Numbered from the stretch's first letter, positions 23,969 through 34,928 are shown. The stretch is DNA of 64,000 nucleotides from Seiridium cupressi (GCA_036674765.1 JARVKI010000033.1:124001-188000), one strand, 5' to 3'. Notes: generated by a model not told the origin, from the letters alone. Numbers and translations are program-made.

Positions 23969-24133
23969 TTAAGCAGCAATTTCACGTGGTGGTTTCAATG
24001 GCACCGGTGGCGCAACAACGAACTGCAATGCCGCCTCATACATATGAAGAGCGTTCATGACCATCTGGTAGTCAACAGGATTGGCCTGTAGTGTCATACT
24101 AACACAATTGAAGATATGCCTTGCTCTGCCTGT
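23969..24133 (-). pseudogene. Decayed C-terminal coding fragment, unknown family
   Basis: The minus strand has a 54-codon open stretch ending in TAA (23971-23969). It reads TGRARHIFNCVSMTLQANPV, then DYQMVMNALHMYEAALQF and VPLKPPREIAA, which has protein-like composition. A TGA (24136-24134) stands immediately upstream, and beyond it the same frame still looks coding (WSQWAYWPEHLK), which suggests a nonsense change in a former gene. The segment from GRARHIF to ALHMYEAAL weakly recalls the helical end of fungal AAA ATPases, but I would not name it. Confidence 0.35.
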
Positions 24134-24332
24134 TCACTTGAGATGTTCAGGCCAATAAGCCCATTGCGACCATTAGAGCTAGATCCTTTCTGCGTTAACC
24201 ACTTTCGCCGTCGGTTGAGAAATTACTTAGTTTGATTCATTGAACTCCCAATTCTCTTTTCCTTCCTTCTACTTGTACCCATTGAGTACACACAAAGGTC
24301 ACGCGGACATACCAAGCAACAACCCTCAAACC

Positions 24333-25012
24333 ATGGCTCAATTCCCCAACATTTCGAACGAGCTACGGTGCCATCCCCAGCACAAATAGGGTTTCTTCAT
24401 CTATCGAACAACATATGAGAAGGAGGAGCTCTGGCAGGATTACATTGCCTGCCTCCAGCGAGGGATTCTATACGGCACCTTTTCAACTAATCCTTCACAG
24501 GCAAGCAAATGTGACACTATACGGTCGTCGTTTAAGTTCGTCATAGTGGAAGATGCCAATCAGCTTGGTGGAAAGATAATCCCTGAGGTGCGCCAGCTTT
24601 TCGCACAGTGGGTTAAGACTGTCACCAATAAGGGCCGATTTGACACTCGGTACGACCATTTCATCTACGTCGACGAAGCTGCACTGTATCAGTTTAAGGA
24701 GCAACGACGAAGCCAGGGCGAGAAGGCAAGGAGGATGGTTTCGTAAACGATGACGTGGTCGCCATCGTCGTCGAGGCTGATAGGATACAATGGGAGCCGG
24801 GCCACCGCGAGGATATGGATGAGGATGACGAAGATGACAAGATGTGGCAATACGTGTAAGCTTCTACCTCTCTTACAATACTTTTGCATATATACTGACG
24901 GCCCAGTAGTCGACCCGACGCCGTCGCATATCTTTATGACCTGCTCACTCATATGACCAAATTCTGGGAAAGGGTATTTGTATATCCATCTCAAGTTTAC
25001 AATGGAGCATAA
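24333..25012 (+). pseudogene. Pseudogene of a fungal protein family, one stop and one frameshift
   Basis: From a well-placed ATG (24333, context ACC ATGG) the frame reads MAQFPNISNELRCHPQHK and meets TAG at 24387-24389. It continues without interruption as GFFIYRTTYEKEELWQDYI, VIVEDANQLGGKIIPEVR and DHFIYVDEAALYQFKEQ. Near 24730 the coding continues in another frame (EDGFVNDDVVAIVVEADRIQ), passes a good 51-base intron (24856-24906) and ends RPDAVAYLYDLLTHM onward at TAA 25010-25012. It resembles a widespread but unnamed fungal family in which a WGF.IYRT motif starts the domain. The TAG stands exactly where Trp would be, so a TGG-to-TAG change is likely. Two sequencing errors in one short gene are less likely than decay. 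Confidence 0.55.
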
Positions 25013-25567
25013 CGACATTATATGCAAGCGGCTGGCTTGAGAAGCTTCTTAGGATAGACTCCTGCGGTATTTGGTCTGTAGCTATGGATAACGCTCATAC
25101 AGGAATAAAAGTTGCAGGATTCTAAAATGAGTATCATTGCTCAGGGCTGTCTGACTGGTGACAGTTGTGTTTTATTTACTTGTTTATTTGAGTCATGTTT
25201 CGTAAAGAATGGGTTGATATGAATATCAACTGCTGGCCTGTCTCTGTGACAAAACCGTTGGCAAGCCATACTGGGCTGTAAAGGAGGTAGTGTTAGTGAC
25301 TCGGCCAACTTCCAATTGAACCACTAGCGGTTACACATGTCATGTGGTTTACAAGTGCAAAAGACTGACATCAGCCTCTGGGGACCTATTAATAAATGGA
25401 TCCTATGACCCTCGTAGTATACAATGCAAGACACGCACCATCCCTAACGCCATGTGGAGTATACATCCATGCAAGTTTCCAACAACACAATGGCATCATG
25501 TATAACCGCCAGCGCTCTCATTGACCCAGTAGTGCCATGCCCCTTGGCTTGGCCACTCTGGTTGGTA

Positions 25568-26307
25568 TCATAGGAACCAAAAGAATATCAGGAAACAGAA
25601 AGCGATGAAGCTTCCCATGATGATTCCATCCCTCCGCTTCCTGGCCGATATCTTTCCGATTATCGTATTCAAGCCTGGCACCTGACTTGCTGCTAGTGTA
25701 ATCCTCCTGTTGATGTTCGACAGTGTCTCCCGCTGCAGCATGAAGTTCTCCTGCGTCGCATACGCTTGTGATAACACGCTATCGACCATGTTATGGCTGT
25801 TGTCTACTCTGTTCCGCTCCTCCAGCATGTAGTCGGCTTCGGCAGCTTCCGGGTTGCTGGCTCGGTAGGCATCAATGTCCGATCGTACGTTGCTCAGCAG
25901 GTTTGCGCGGTCTCGGGCCTCGGAGATGGCAGACTTGATGCGGCGCAAGTCGCGCTTGTGCTCGGCGAGCTTCTCGCGCAAGAGGGAGAGGTTGTTCTGT
26001 TTCAGGGCGGAGGAAGTCAGGGTTGCCTCCGAGTCGAGAAGCCGGGTCAGTTGTGAGATGACGTTTTCCCTTTTCGACAGGAGATCTTCTAGTTTTGATT
26101 CTGTGTCCTTCTCTTCTGGTGTGGGCTTTGGTGGTATATTTGAAAGCTGTGAGAATTGGGAGTATGTGTGGAATAGAGTATCGGTCTGGACGTTGGTGTC
26201 AGCGCATTGCTCTGATGGAGAAACAGTTTAGTTCCTACCTGTGACTCTAGACTTCGAGCCTGTTGGCGCAACTGGGCCCAGCCCTGATTTCCCGTTGTAG
26301 CAGCCAT
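25568..26307 (-). CDS. GOS1: Golgi SNARE GOS1 (GS28)
   Basis: Two exons, 26307-26239 and 26185-25568, 228 residues. It starts MAATTGNQGWAQLRQQARSL, the conserved GOS1 N-terminal helix, and continues with helical segments LEDLLSKRENVISQLTRLL and RDLRRIKSAISEARDRANL. The SNARE coiled coil spans about 135-195, with the central Gln expected in ERNRVDNSHNMVDSVLSQAY. A single C-terminal membrane anchor, GIIMGSFIAFCFLIFFWFL, ends the protein. GOS1 is a v/t-SNARE (Qb) for transport within and to the Golgi. The length is as in yeast and animal members. The intron follows codon 23. Confidence 0.93.
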
Positions 26308-27096
26308 GCCTTCTGGGTAGGAAGGACTTTAAGGAAGAGAAGCACTGGATGGAAAGACGGCTGATGTCCTGTTTGGCAACTTGCTCGCAATTGGGGCTGC
26401 CGGGCACCGGGTCGATCTAATGCTGAGCTGAACTTGGCGACCGTCGAGTTGGGTTCGTACACGATCGTGGGTTTTTGCACTTGGTCACAACTGCGTCACG
26501 ATGAAATCTTGGGTTTACGGTGGTAGTGCACGTCTCAGCAGTTCGTGAACAGGAAATTTGGATTGGGAGATAGATCGTAAGAGTATATGAAGCTCTCGTA
26601 GGATAGCTCGGCATGCAAGTTGGTTACGTATCGTTGCGCCGTATTGACAAGGTGACAGGGGGCGTGCAGTCAGCCGCCATATGCCCGTTAGTTTCATAAC
26701 CTGCGCAACGTTCTCAAGTTGCAGCCACTACCAAGTTTAATCATTTCTTGTAGAATGGGGAAAAACGCGTGCGGGAGCGAATAAACCTTTCCTACTGCAA
26801 GAAACTTGATCCGTTGTCTGATTCCATGCACACTTAAACAACGAGCTCATCGAACTGGTATTGACCCTGCAATGTTCAAGTTACAGGTTCACTGATGCAC
26901 CCCGCTTAATGCATGGGCCGCCCTGCAACGGCCGGCCAACAGGGTGGGAAACCCACTTCCTGATCAGGGTGCTCAGGCCACTTGGGCTGCATTAAGCCGT
27001 TTAAATGAATGCTCCAGCTCAGCTACAAGCACTCATCGTTGTAACCGTGCAACAAGTCCTTCTGCCTCCTCCTATGCTTCCAGAGACCATGCCGAC

Positions 27097-27296
27097 ATGG
27101 CTACTGCTTGGCTGAACAATCCCAACAGGGACAATGATGCTTGGCGCTCTCTGTATGAGCTGTGCGTGAAGTACAACATTGATCCTGAGTAAGTCTAGTT
27201 TCCACCCCGATATGAGCATCTTGCAGCCACAGCCGGGAGGTGGCGCAGCACAGGGTCTCCAATGTGGCGCGACCATGGCCCGAGCGTCCACCATGA
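27097..27296 (+). CDS. Candidate 53-residue spliced small protein
   Basis: An ATG at 27097 opens a frame reading MATAWLNNPNRDNDAWRSLY then ELCVKYNIDP. Just before its stop stands a perfect donor GTAAGT (27189). Splicing to the acceptor ending at 27226 (TTGCAG), or to one six bases later, continues in frame as HSREVAQHRVSNVARPWPE and stops at 27294-27296. Composition and the splice site favour a real gene. The intron would be only 38 or 44 bases, at the lower limit for fungi, and no clear branch site is seen. An upstream in-frame ATG at 26944 could add 51 residues of low quality. No family is recognised. Confidence 0.28.
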
Positions 27297-27364
27297 GGCC
27301 CATCGGTCCCCACTACGCCCAGAGCCTGCACCTCCCAAGAGCAGCCCACAGAAAAGCGAAAACC

Positions 27365-27372
27365 AACCCTAA
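27365..27372 (+). promoter_or_regulatory. Telo-box-like element upstream of RPL35
   Basis: AACCCTAA stands 154-161 bases before the RPL35 start codon. Motifs of this kind are common in promoters of fungal ribosomal protein genes, which fits its place here. An 8-base match can also arise by chance, so the call rests on position. Confidence 0.35.
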
Positions 27373-27525
27373 CAGCCCAAAATTACTGACAGGGAAATTT
27401 TAGCTTGTCGACATCCGTCCCGCGCTTTCGAACTGAGAATCTTGAGTGCAAGCGACGCCTTCAGCAAATCCTACGAACCGACACTCTCCATCGTTCTCGC
27501 AGTCGTCCGATCCAGAAGTCTCAAG

Positions 27526-28252
27526 ATGGTAAGTCATTGCTGCCATTGTCATTGACCCGGTTCGAAACCCAGCAAACGCCGGCCTCGAAGCGAAGCTATC
27601 GCCAACCTCACATCCGCCTCATCATCACACGACAGCACAAAACCCCCATCCCGAATCCGACATCGCAGTCATCACCGCCCACGATTGGCAGTATCCTGAA
27701 TTGAGGCTAATCATGTCCATCAACAGTCCACATCGAAGGTCAAGGCCGGTACCCTCTGGGGCAAGAGCAAGGAGGATCTGCTCAAGCAGCTGGGCGAGCT
27801 GAAGACCGACCTCGGTCAGCTCAGAATCCAGAAGATCAACTCGTCGGGTGCCAAGCTGAACAGAATGTACGTCTCCCGAAGCACCCTCGATATCGGGCGG
27901 GCCATGTGGGAAATTCGATCTGGCTGGATGCTAACATTTGCCTTCCCATAGTCACGACATCCGCAAGTCGATCGCTCGCGTTCTCACCGTCATCAACCTC
28001 AAGCAGCGCTCTCAACTCCGCCTGTTCTACAAGAACAAGAAGTATCTGCCATTGGATTTGCGTGCCAAGCAAACTCGGGCAATCCGAAGACGCTTGTCAC
28101 CCGCCGAGGCTGGCAAAGTGCTTGAGAAGACGAAGAAGCGATCCACCCACTTCCCTCAACGCAAGTACGCCGTCAAGGTACGACAAAACTGCCCCTCCTC
28201 TGTACCCTTGAGGCGGATCAGCAGCTGACATGCGTTTTTTTCCTAGGCCTAA
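27526..28252 (+). CDS. RPL35: 60S ribosomal protein uL29 (RPL35)
   Basis: Four exons, 27526-27528, 27727-27866, 27952-28177 and 28247-28252, give 124 residues, the normal length. The product reads [20 protein letters not shown], then [54 protein letters not shown] and [10 protein letters not shown]. It sits at the exit tunnel of the large ribosomal subunit and binds signal recognition particle and nascent-chain factors. The structure is striking: exon 1 is only the ATG, followed by GTAAGT, and exon 4 is only GCC plus the stop. The frame and the conserved N and C termini support both tiny exons. Confidence 0.93.
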
Positions 28253-30099
28253 GCTGGCTTTATGACTTTGAACTTGGGGCGATGGGAATTTTCACGGCTG
28301 GATGTAGATGAGGCGCGGCAACGGTTCCTAAAAAGATGAAAAAGGGAATCTTCTGACTTTGCATGGCATCAACGGCTTTTCGGTTCATCACAATGGTCAT
28401 GGTGTTTACGAGGTCATTCTATACAGCCAACTGTAGCTGTCAATGAATCGCACACGTTGCGTTACGAAACCATTACAACTGCTTGTTCTCCGCCCGGCGT
28501 CCCGACAAGGTCTGGCAGCCACCCGAGTTCCATACAAAGCACCAGCCGCTTTTTTGAGCTGAAAAGAGTGACGAATGGAGACGAACGTAGGAGATCCAGT
28601 AGTGACTTGTGGGGTCAATCACGGCGAGGTCATGCCGCTATCAAGCCCAGCGACAGCAATCCAGCCTTTCCGTGGCATACTCGTTAGAAGCCCAGCCCTA
28701 CCAGGCGATGTGACGACAGTATTTATGAGGCGTGATACATTTCAGTGTCTAAACAGTAGGACTCCGTTCAGAAAAACAGTATAACGAAACTTCGTTCGGT
28801 AGCGGCTAGCCTACGAATCAAGGATGCAATGTGCCTGGCAAAAGTTACTGCCCTAACAAAGCTCAAGCAGGCCGATTATGTAAAGGCCGCCAGAACAAGT
28901 TCTCAGCAAAGCTATTCTCAAAGGCATCTGTAAGCAAAACGTACACACATAATTGTTCAGCACTGCCACTGCCGCCTGGATGATTTTGAGTTTAGCGCAA
29001 TCCCATATAATCGGAGATCCTGCACACGCTCGTGACCTCAATTCCCGCTCTACCTAAGTGCTCAGATGTCCCGTGAAGACCGTCAGGTCTTGTGTTGCTT
29101 CGTAGATACATTACAACTAGCCCTCACGTGCTCAAGGACAATTAGTTTTCTGTACCCCAAAGCCCGCAATCCATTAACTAGTCTAGTTGGTCATACGCTT
29201 CCTGCCAGATTTCCGTATCGTTGGTGACGACACATGTCTTGCCCACACCTGTCAGCCAGGAACAGTACTCGTCAGTATCAATTACCCACCCCGTCAGTTC
29301 ATTGGAAATCAGTCAACGAGAGACAGAACGACCAGTATGCCGTGATTCAAGAACCAAGAACAAAAAAGAATTGACAGGTTTGTCAACGATCAGGCTGACG
29401 AACCCGAGTAGCACAACTCCAGCGTCGAAGCTTGATGCTGACATGTTTCTTGAAATCAATTCCCGCATCAAATGGAAATACCTGGTCATTTTCGGGGCCG
29501 TAGGTCAGGGGTCAAGAAGCACATTCTTCGATTTCGTCCCGTTTCCTAAAAGAAAGAAGAAAAAAGAAAACAAGGAGGAGCGCAATTGCCGACCCCAGCT
29601 TGCATTGCGCCGTGATGAGTATCGGACCCTCTAATGCTACGATGCCCTGAGCAACAGTATACCGTTGGTAACGGCGTTTTATGACGAGGTCAGGAGTATG
29701 ACCAAGTAGGCTGCATGGGTATAACATCTGAACAAGCACCGGTAGTTGGCTTAAGATGGTATGTGTCTAGCCTCGTATCATTGGACGAGCCTGTCCTATA
29801 TATGGCTTGGGAACCACTCAAAATACGTGGCTGCGCGTGATCAGAACTATGCCCTGACCGAACTCTCTCTATCTTCATATGCTCGTCACCTTGCTCTGGG
29901 AGGACCGGATAGCCCTCGAATTCCCCATACAGGGAAAATATAAAAATATAAAAAAAACGACAGCCTTAACGACCTTGGCCACACGCCAACTCCACCGTGA
30001 CCGTAACACCGGACCCCGCTGGAAAGTTTTCACTTTGGGTATCATGAAGATTGTGTGCAATGTATTGTTCCACCCTGTCATCCTCTTCTCCTCAACTCA
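28253..30099. other. Intergenic region RPL35 to zinc regulator
   Basis: 1.85 kb between two convergent genes. It contains a decayed minus-strand frame (29178-29489), listed separately. Elsewhere I see no gene or RNA. Confidence 0.5.
29178..29489 (-). pseudogene. Decayed coding fragment with one in-frame TGA, unknown family
   Basis: On the minus strand a frame from ATG 29489 reads MTRYFHLMRELISRNMSASS, then DAGVVLLGFVSLIVDKPVN and FLVLESRHTGRSVSR. It meets TGA (29315-29313), then goes on in the same frame as LISNELTGWVIDTDEYCSWL, GVGKTCVVTNDTEIWQEAY and DQLD, ending at TAG (29180-29178). The downstream part in particular has the composition of real protein. A CGA-to-TGA transition would explain the break, and another TGA interrupts the frame farther upstream. 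A pyrimidine tract and CTTTTAG acceptor-like site lie near 29555. I do not recognise the protein. Confidence 0.4.
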
Positions 30100-31909
30100 T
30101 CAGGCCTCTAGAAACTGCTCGTTGACGATCTGCAAGGTATCGGCCTCGAGGTCATCCTCGGGGATCGAGGGTTCAAGTAAGCGACCTTTGCCCTTTTCCT
30201 TCTCACGTTCGTGCTTCAGTTGATGGCGCCGAAGCTGATCAACGCGGATGAATGATCTCGGGCAAAGTGGGCACTTATACTTGTAGTCTGCGTTATGGAT
30301 TTTGCGGTGTTTCGACAGATTCGATGACTCGCAGAAAGACTTGCCGCAGACTTCGCAGATCAATGGTTTATAGCCCGTATGGGTACGCTTATGCATAGCT
30401 ATGGACTTATTAGAACAAACTGAACTTCAGGCCAAAGAACATGGCAAGTTCGACTTACTAAGCGCACTCTTTTGCTTAAAGGCCTTGCCACAGTCGGGAA
30501 AGTCGCACTTATAGGGAGTCTCTCCTGTGTGAATGCGAATGTGCTGATCCAACGCCTGCTGAGCCGAGAAACTATCCTTGCACCACTCGCATTTGAAAGG
30601 TTTAACTAGGAAGCAGTCAGCATGATGAGTGACCAGATGCGTTATCCTGAGACCTACACGAAGTGTGAGTAGAGATATGCCGCCGAAGCTTGTTCCGCGA
30701 AGCAAACACTTGGTCATCTTTCCGAGAGCATCCTTCCCACAAGCACAAGTATTTTGTCTTGCTCGACATCTGCCCTACGTGGTCCTTCCCGAGATGAGTA
30801 TGGAGGTCTTCGTTGCACTGGAAGGTTTGACCACACGTATGAGCATGAGCATCTCCCTTAGCCTTGACAAGCCACCTGCATACATGCTCCCCGAGGGGCT
30901 TCTTGGGGCCAGGCAAGGAAATGCTTGGCAGGCATGCTGTGGGACTAGCGGCGATAGTGTCAGCAGTAAGTGCAGGCGTTTCCGCAACTGATGCTACTTC
31001 GGTATCTCCGTGGCCAAACACGTTGTGGTTGAACGAGTTGAGGAAAGCCTGCTGCTGTTGTGTTGGGGCAGCAGGGTCCTTGAGATGGCGTAACGTTGTA
31101 GCGACATCATGTTCCATGTTCGTGTGGTTGCAGTTCTGGCCATGGGACAACACCTCATGACTCGGATGCTGGTGGAAGTTCCAATCGCTGAAGTCGGCCC
31201 AGCCATAGTCAAACGATGTCGCTGCCGGAGGGCTAGTCAAACACTGAGTGCTGTCACAAGGGTCGCCCAAGTCGGCACAAGCCTCGTCGTGACAAACAAC
31301 GTTTTCGCAGCTGGGATCAGTACAGCAGGCGTCGGAGCAGCTCACTGATCCACAGTCCCTCGAAACACATTCGTCAACAGCGTCGCACTGGGGCATTGTG
31401 CATATGCCTGAAGTGTTGAGAGGTGTCAGGAAGTGCTGGCCATTGCTCGGTGTGTGTTGTGCGTATCTTCCACCATGGTTCAAGGCGAATCGCAAGTCCG
31501 AGTCGAGTGGAAAGAAGGCGTGTGCCTGGTCGTAGTGTTGTGAGGGGGGCTGAAAGAGAGTGCCTTCACTCAGGTAAGGGTAAGAGCAGGATGAACTTGT
31601 AAACCGCGACCGTGGATGAGGTGCCGGCGGAAACGTCCCCCGGGGAAGGCCCTGAGCGTTGTAACTGCCAGGACATTGATCGACACAGGAGTCGTCGTGA
31701 GATGTGTGTGACACCTGGAGAGTGGAGGGTTCCACGGTGTCGAAGGGGAAGGCGGCTAGGAACTCGTTTGCGAAGGCCGCATCGTGACAGGTAGAGTCAT
31801 GACTGTGGCTGCCGGTTCCGGGATGGATGTATTTATCCACGGGGTTTGGGGACGTCAGTCCTTGGAACTCAAAGCCCGGGTGGTCATTATGATCGACTGG
31901 GCCGTCCAT
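30100..31909 (-). CDS. zafA: Zap1/ZafA-type zinc-responsive C2H2 transcription factor
   Basis: Three exons, 31909-30658, 30605-30459 and 30398-30100, 565 residues. The N-terminal half is disordered (Ser, His, Pro) with a cysteine-rich block near residues 170-220 ([32 protein letters not shown]), as in zinc-sensing activation regions. The C-terminal half holds C2H2 fingers: CRW and a finger with [21 protein letters not shown] with [64 protein letters not shown], and [19 protein letters not shown]. Order and linkers match the DNA-binding array of yeast Zap1 and Aspergillus ZafA, which activate zinc uptake genes under zinc limitation. Both introns fall within the array. Possible autoregulatory motifs lie upstream. 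An unrelated C2H2 regulator is the alternative. Confidence 0.75.
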
Positions 31910-32309
31910 TTTATGGCCGGGCCGGATATTTCCCTTGAGGGATCAGGAGCATGACAAGACAGCCGTCGGCGTCGGGTCTCAAGTCTCACGGGCCCTCTCC
32001 AGAGACAGGACCAGATGGCGGCGTAGGTCTATACGTCTCCTTGGGAGCGGCTGCAACGACTGACGAGCTGGCCCGAGCACGATACCTTACCCGAGGACGT
32101 CACTGGGTCGATATAGGCGAATGACGTCTGGTCGGCGGGACACAAAGTTTATCAGCCGCAACAAATTTCTCGGATAGCCGTGACAGGGCCGGACTTTGAT
32201 TAGCTTGAGACTGAGGGGTTCTCTGCTGGGTCGCCGTTGATCACCAGGGGAGTTGTAGCAGTTCGTGTGCCAGTGGGCGCAAGCATTGGCACGTTTTCAA
32301 TACTTGAGA

Positions 32310-32547
32310 ACCTTGATGGCCACCTCGACTCGGGCGGCATCACGACAGCCCAGTAGGGTCCTTTGGTCCCTCGCGCCAGCCTCAGTTGGGCTTTAAACTT
32401 TGCACACCGAAGTGAGGGATTGCCCAGGACCGCGCCACTAAACCGGTATCCAGTGCTGCACGCTTGGATATTGCGGCTCAGCGAGTGGTCGATTTTTGAG
32501 GTTGCACTGCGCCGGCCCCAGAGTGATGTGGGTGTTGGCCATCAAGG
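32310..32547. promoter_or_regulatory. Two CAAGGT motifs upstream of the zinc regulator
   Basis: CAAGGT occurs on the minus strand at 32310-32315 and on the plus strand at 32542-32547, about 400 and 630 bases before the start codon. CAAGGT is the core reported for ZafA sites in Aspergillus, and Zap1/ZafA genes regulate themselves. Six-base matches are expected by chance at a similar density, so this is only suggestive. Confidence 0.25.
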
Positions 32548-32825
32548 TGTCAGAACGTCGCCGTTTTTGGAAATAACCTGGTGGCTGGCGCTTTCGTGCC
32601 AGCCGGTTGCAGCTGCGAGAGTCAGTACTGGGTGTTGCTGCTCACGGTCGTGTCTGGGCCATGTCCTCGAGAAGGACTCATTTGGCGTTTTCCCCATGAA
32701 TCTCCTGGTTTGCGTTAATTTATTAGGTCTCAGAGAGTCCTACACCTTCCTAATCGTTCAATGTTGTGGCTTGCACATGACCCTTAACCTACGGCTCCGC
32801 TCGACCCTCTCTTTCCATGCCCGAG

Positions 32826-32855
32826 ATATGCGCTTCTTCCACAGGAAGCGCATAT
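32826..32855. repeat. Perfect 11-bp inverted repeat (hairpin)
   Basis: ATATGCGCTTC (32826-32836) and its exact complement GAAGCGCATAT (32845-32855) flank an 8-base loop. It lies in the gap upstream of the zinc regulator. A dyad binding site or an RNA hairpin are both possible; nothing nearby decides. Confidence 0.6.
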
Positions 32856-34928
32856 ATCTTCGTTACAATTGTGTCAGTAGTATAGAAATGCCTTGATGAA
32901 ATCTCAGGTTTCCTGCCAAGAGATTCGACACCTGTCTCTCGTTTGCCGAGCAACTTGGCGCTGCGAATATACCCTCTTCCACGGCCCAGCTGGAGACTAC
33001 AGTTGACTTATTTACCTATCGTCACAGTGTATCGAGCCTATAGGGACTCTTCTAAACAAGCTCTAGACTTTCACTCAATTCGGAAGGTCGTGTATAATTC
33101 TGGTATCACTGCGGCATAGACTGACACTATGGCTCGAATCATGGCGACCCCGTCCTCCGTCCTGCTGAGTCTAGACTTCACAATTAAGCCAGTGTAACCC
33201 ATAAGATGCCGACCAAAAGGACCGTACGGCTTTTCCTAAACTATACTAGAGTCGGCAGGTCAATCTATTAAGCCTCAAATCCAGCCATCAACATAGCGAG
33301 TCTCGAGATACCCTCCGCTGCCCCTGAATACCGCCTCGACACCGAGAAAGCAGGCAGCCTACCAACACAGTACCACAGAGATCTCGCGACTCACGATCAA
33401 CATCCGAGCTATCAAGCATTACACAATGTTTGCTTTGCGCGGAAGCGCATCCTATTCACGACGATACATGTGCTGCGCCCACCCCCAATGGCTGTAGGCG
33501 CAACGAATAGGAGAATGAAGATCAGTCGTAGCTTGCCACTTCATCGCGGGGGGCGATCCTCCACGTAAATCGCCTTTCTAGAGTGAGAGAGAAATAACTG
33601 ATTAAACCTAGTTGGTGATAAGTTCTAGTCTGCAAGGCGACTGCGTAGGTATACTTAAGTATTCCTAGACTTTGTCGCCGTACAGGTTTCATTCGCTTGC
33701 TCGACATAGTCTCGCATGAATCTCTTTCCTAGAGATGGCCAAACATGTGTGGGTGTTATCAGATATCGTAAGATAGGGTCAACTGACTTTCTTAATCCTG
33801 GCCGGGTAGTTCAATCGCCCAATGGTTCCAGCCGGACAGTCGAGCAACGAATGCAATTTCGACCCGCAGTTGTTCTAAACGAGAATACTTGAACTACAGG
33901 AACCATAATTGACGTGCTAGCACCAGTAAATCATCCCATCCGGTGATATTGAACGAATGCCACATCCTCTGATTGCGAGATCATAACCCTCCGTTTCCCC
34001 GCCTTGTAAAGTTTAATCGACTGGTCTATTTCGTCGAAACTGCCCTTAACTTCGCCGCAACCATGGAGAGATATGGCAGAAGGCCCACTCGAAACCACGG
34101 CGTAGCGCCATTATATGCTCAATAGTAAAGCCCAACGCCGAAATCTTCCTCGCTCTTACCTACAAGTCATCATAGTGTATTACAAGCTTAGCGGCTAGAT
34201 TGCTGAGGCAGGGTGTGAACACTACCAACTCAAAGAACCGCTCCTCTCCATTCTAAAGTTCTTTTTGAAGTGCTATTGCGCCTGTAACCAGTATGCATTG
34301 CCAGGCCTAATTTGATGTGTGATATCTTTCCTCAGTTCGTGAACACCTTATCTGTGCAGCGGAGCACTACGAACACTGTTTTTAGTCAGCACTAGCAAGT
34401 AGAATATAGGAGGCATAACATACAAAGCACTTCCATCCGAGTTTTCTGCAATATATGTCGATGTTTTCCGAAATCTGCCTCATCGATAAGTGACTTGTCG
34501 AGTTTAAAACTACGAAAGTCAATCACAGTCCAACCAACAAGAAAAAGTTTAATAGTAATAAAGTTGTGTTGCTTTGCTAATTTCTTTTTACCGTCGTGCG
34601 ATGTGCACTTCATGTTGGGATTCCTGTCCCCGGAAAATCGTGCAGTCAGGACCCCTCCAACTCATGCCGATTTGAGCAAATATTCCATCCTTTGTCCCAT
34701 GTCAACCCCCAGGGTACTCACAGCTATCGAAAGAAATGATATCTCCCAAAATTCTATGTCTCTCCGGAACACCCATTTTCCATGAAATTTGCCTGGTGCA
34801 ATGCGCCCCTCGCACCGTAACTCCGTTATCATTCCCATTCTCACGTGCCCATAAACTGCCCAAGGAGAGGAATAAAACATGATAAAAGTAGATGGCCGGT
34901 TTTATAATGGTATTGGGCGGGAATCTTC

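Larger units (their letters stand above)
22793..25567. other. Gene-poor gap with relics and an inverted repeat
   Basis: 2.8 kb, AT-rich, with no intact gene. It holds a decayed minus-strand frame (23969-24133), a plus-strand pseudogene (24333-25012) and a nested inverted repeat (23523-23575), each listed separately. The rest shows nothing recognisable. Confidence 0.6.
26308..27525. other. Divergent intergenic region GOS1-RPL35
   Basis: This holds the GOS1 promoter on one side and the RPL35 promoter on the other. A telo-box-like AACCCTAA lies at 27365-27372. A possible very small spliced gene (27097-27296) is listed separately. The rest shows nothing. Confidence 0.45.
31910..34928. other. 3-kb intergenic region upstream of the zinc regulator
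   Basis: It holds the promoter of the zinc regulator on its left and the 3' flank of the RAD53-like gene on its right; both genes read leftwards. The 32.9-34.9 kb part is AT-rich and empty. A 177-codon frame (32363-32896) has no motif. A hairpin at 32826-32855 and two CAAGGT motifs are listed separately. Confidence 0.5.

Noticed and set aside
32363..32896. 177-codon plus-strand frame divergent from the zinc regulator
   Set aside because: Cys/Leu/Arg-rich random-looking product with no domain; lies in the promoter region.
33808..33880. TAGTTCAATCG followed by a Cys- or Trp-like tRNA layout
   Set aside because: Stems do not pair and no B box is present.
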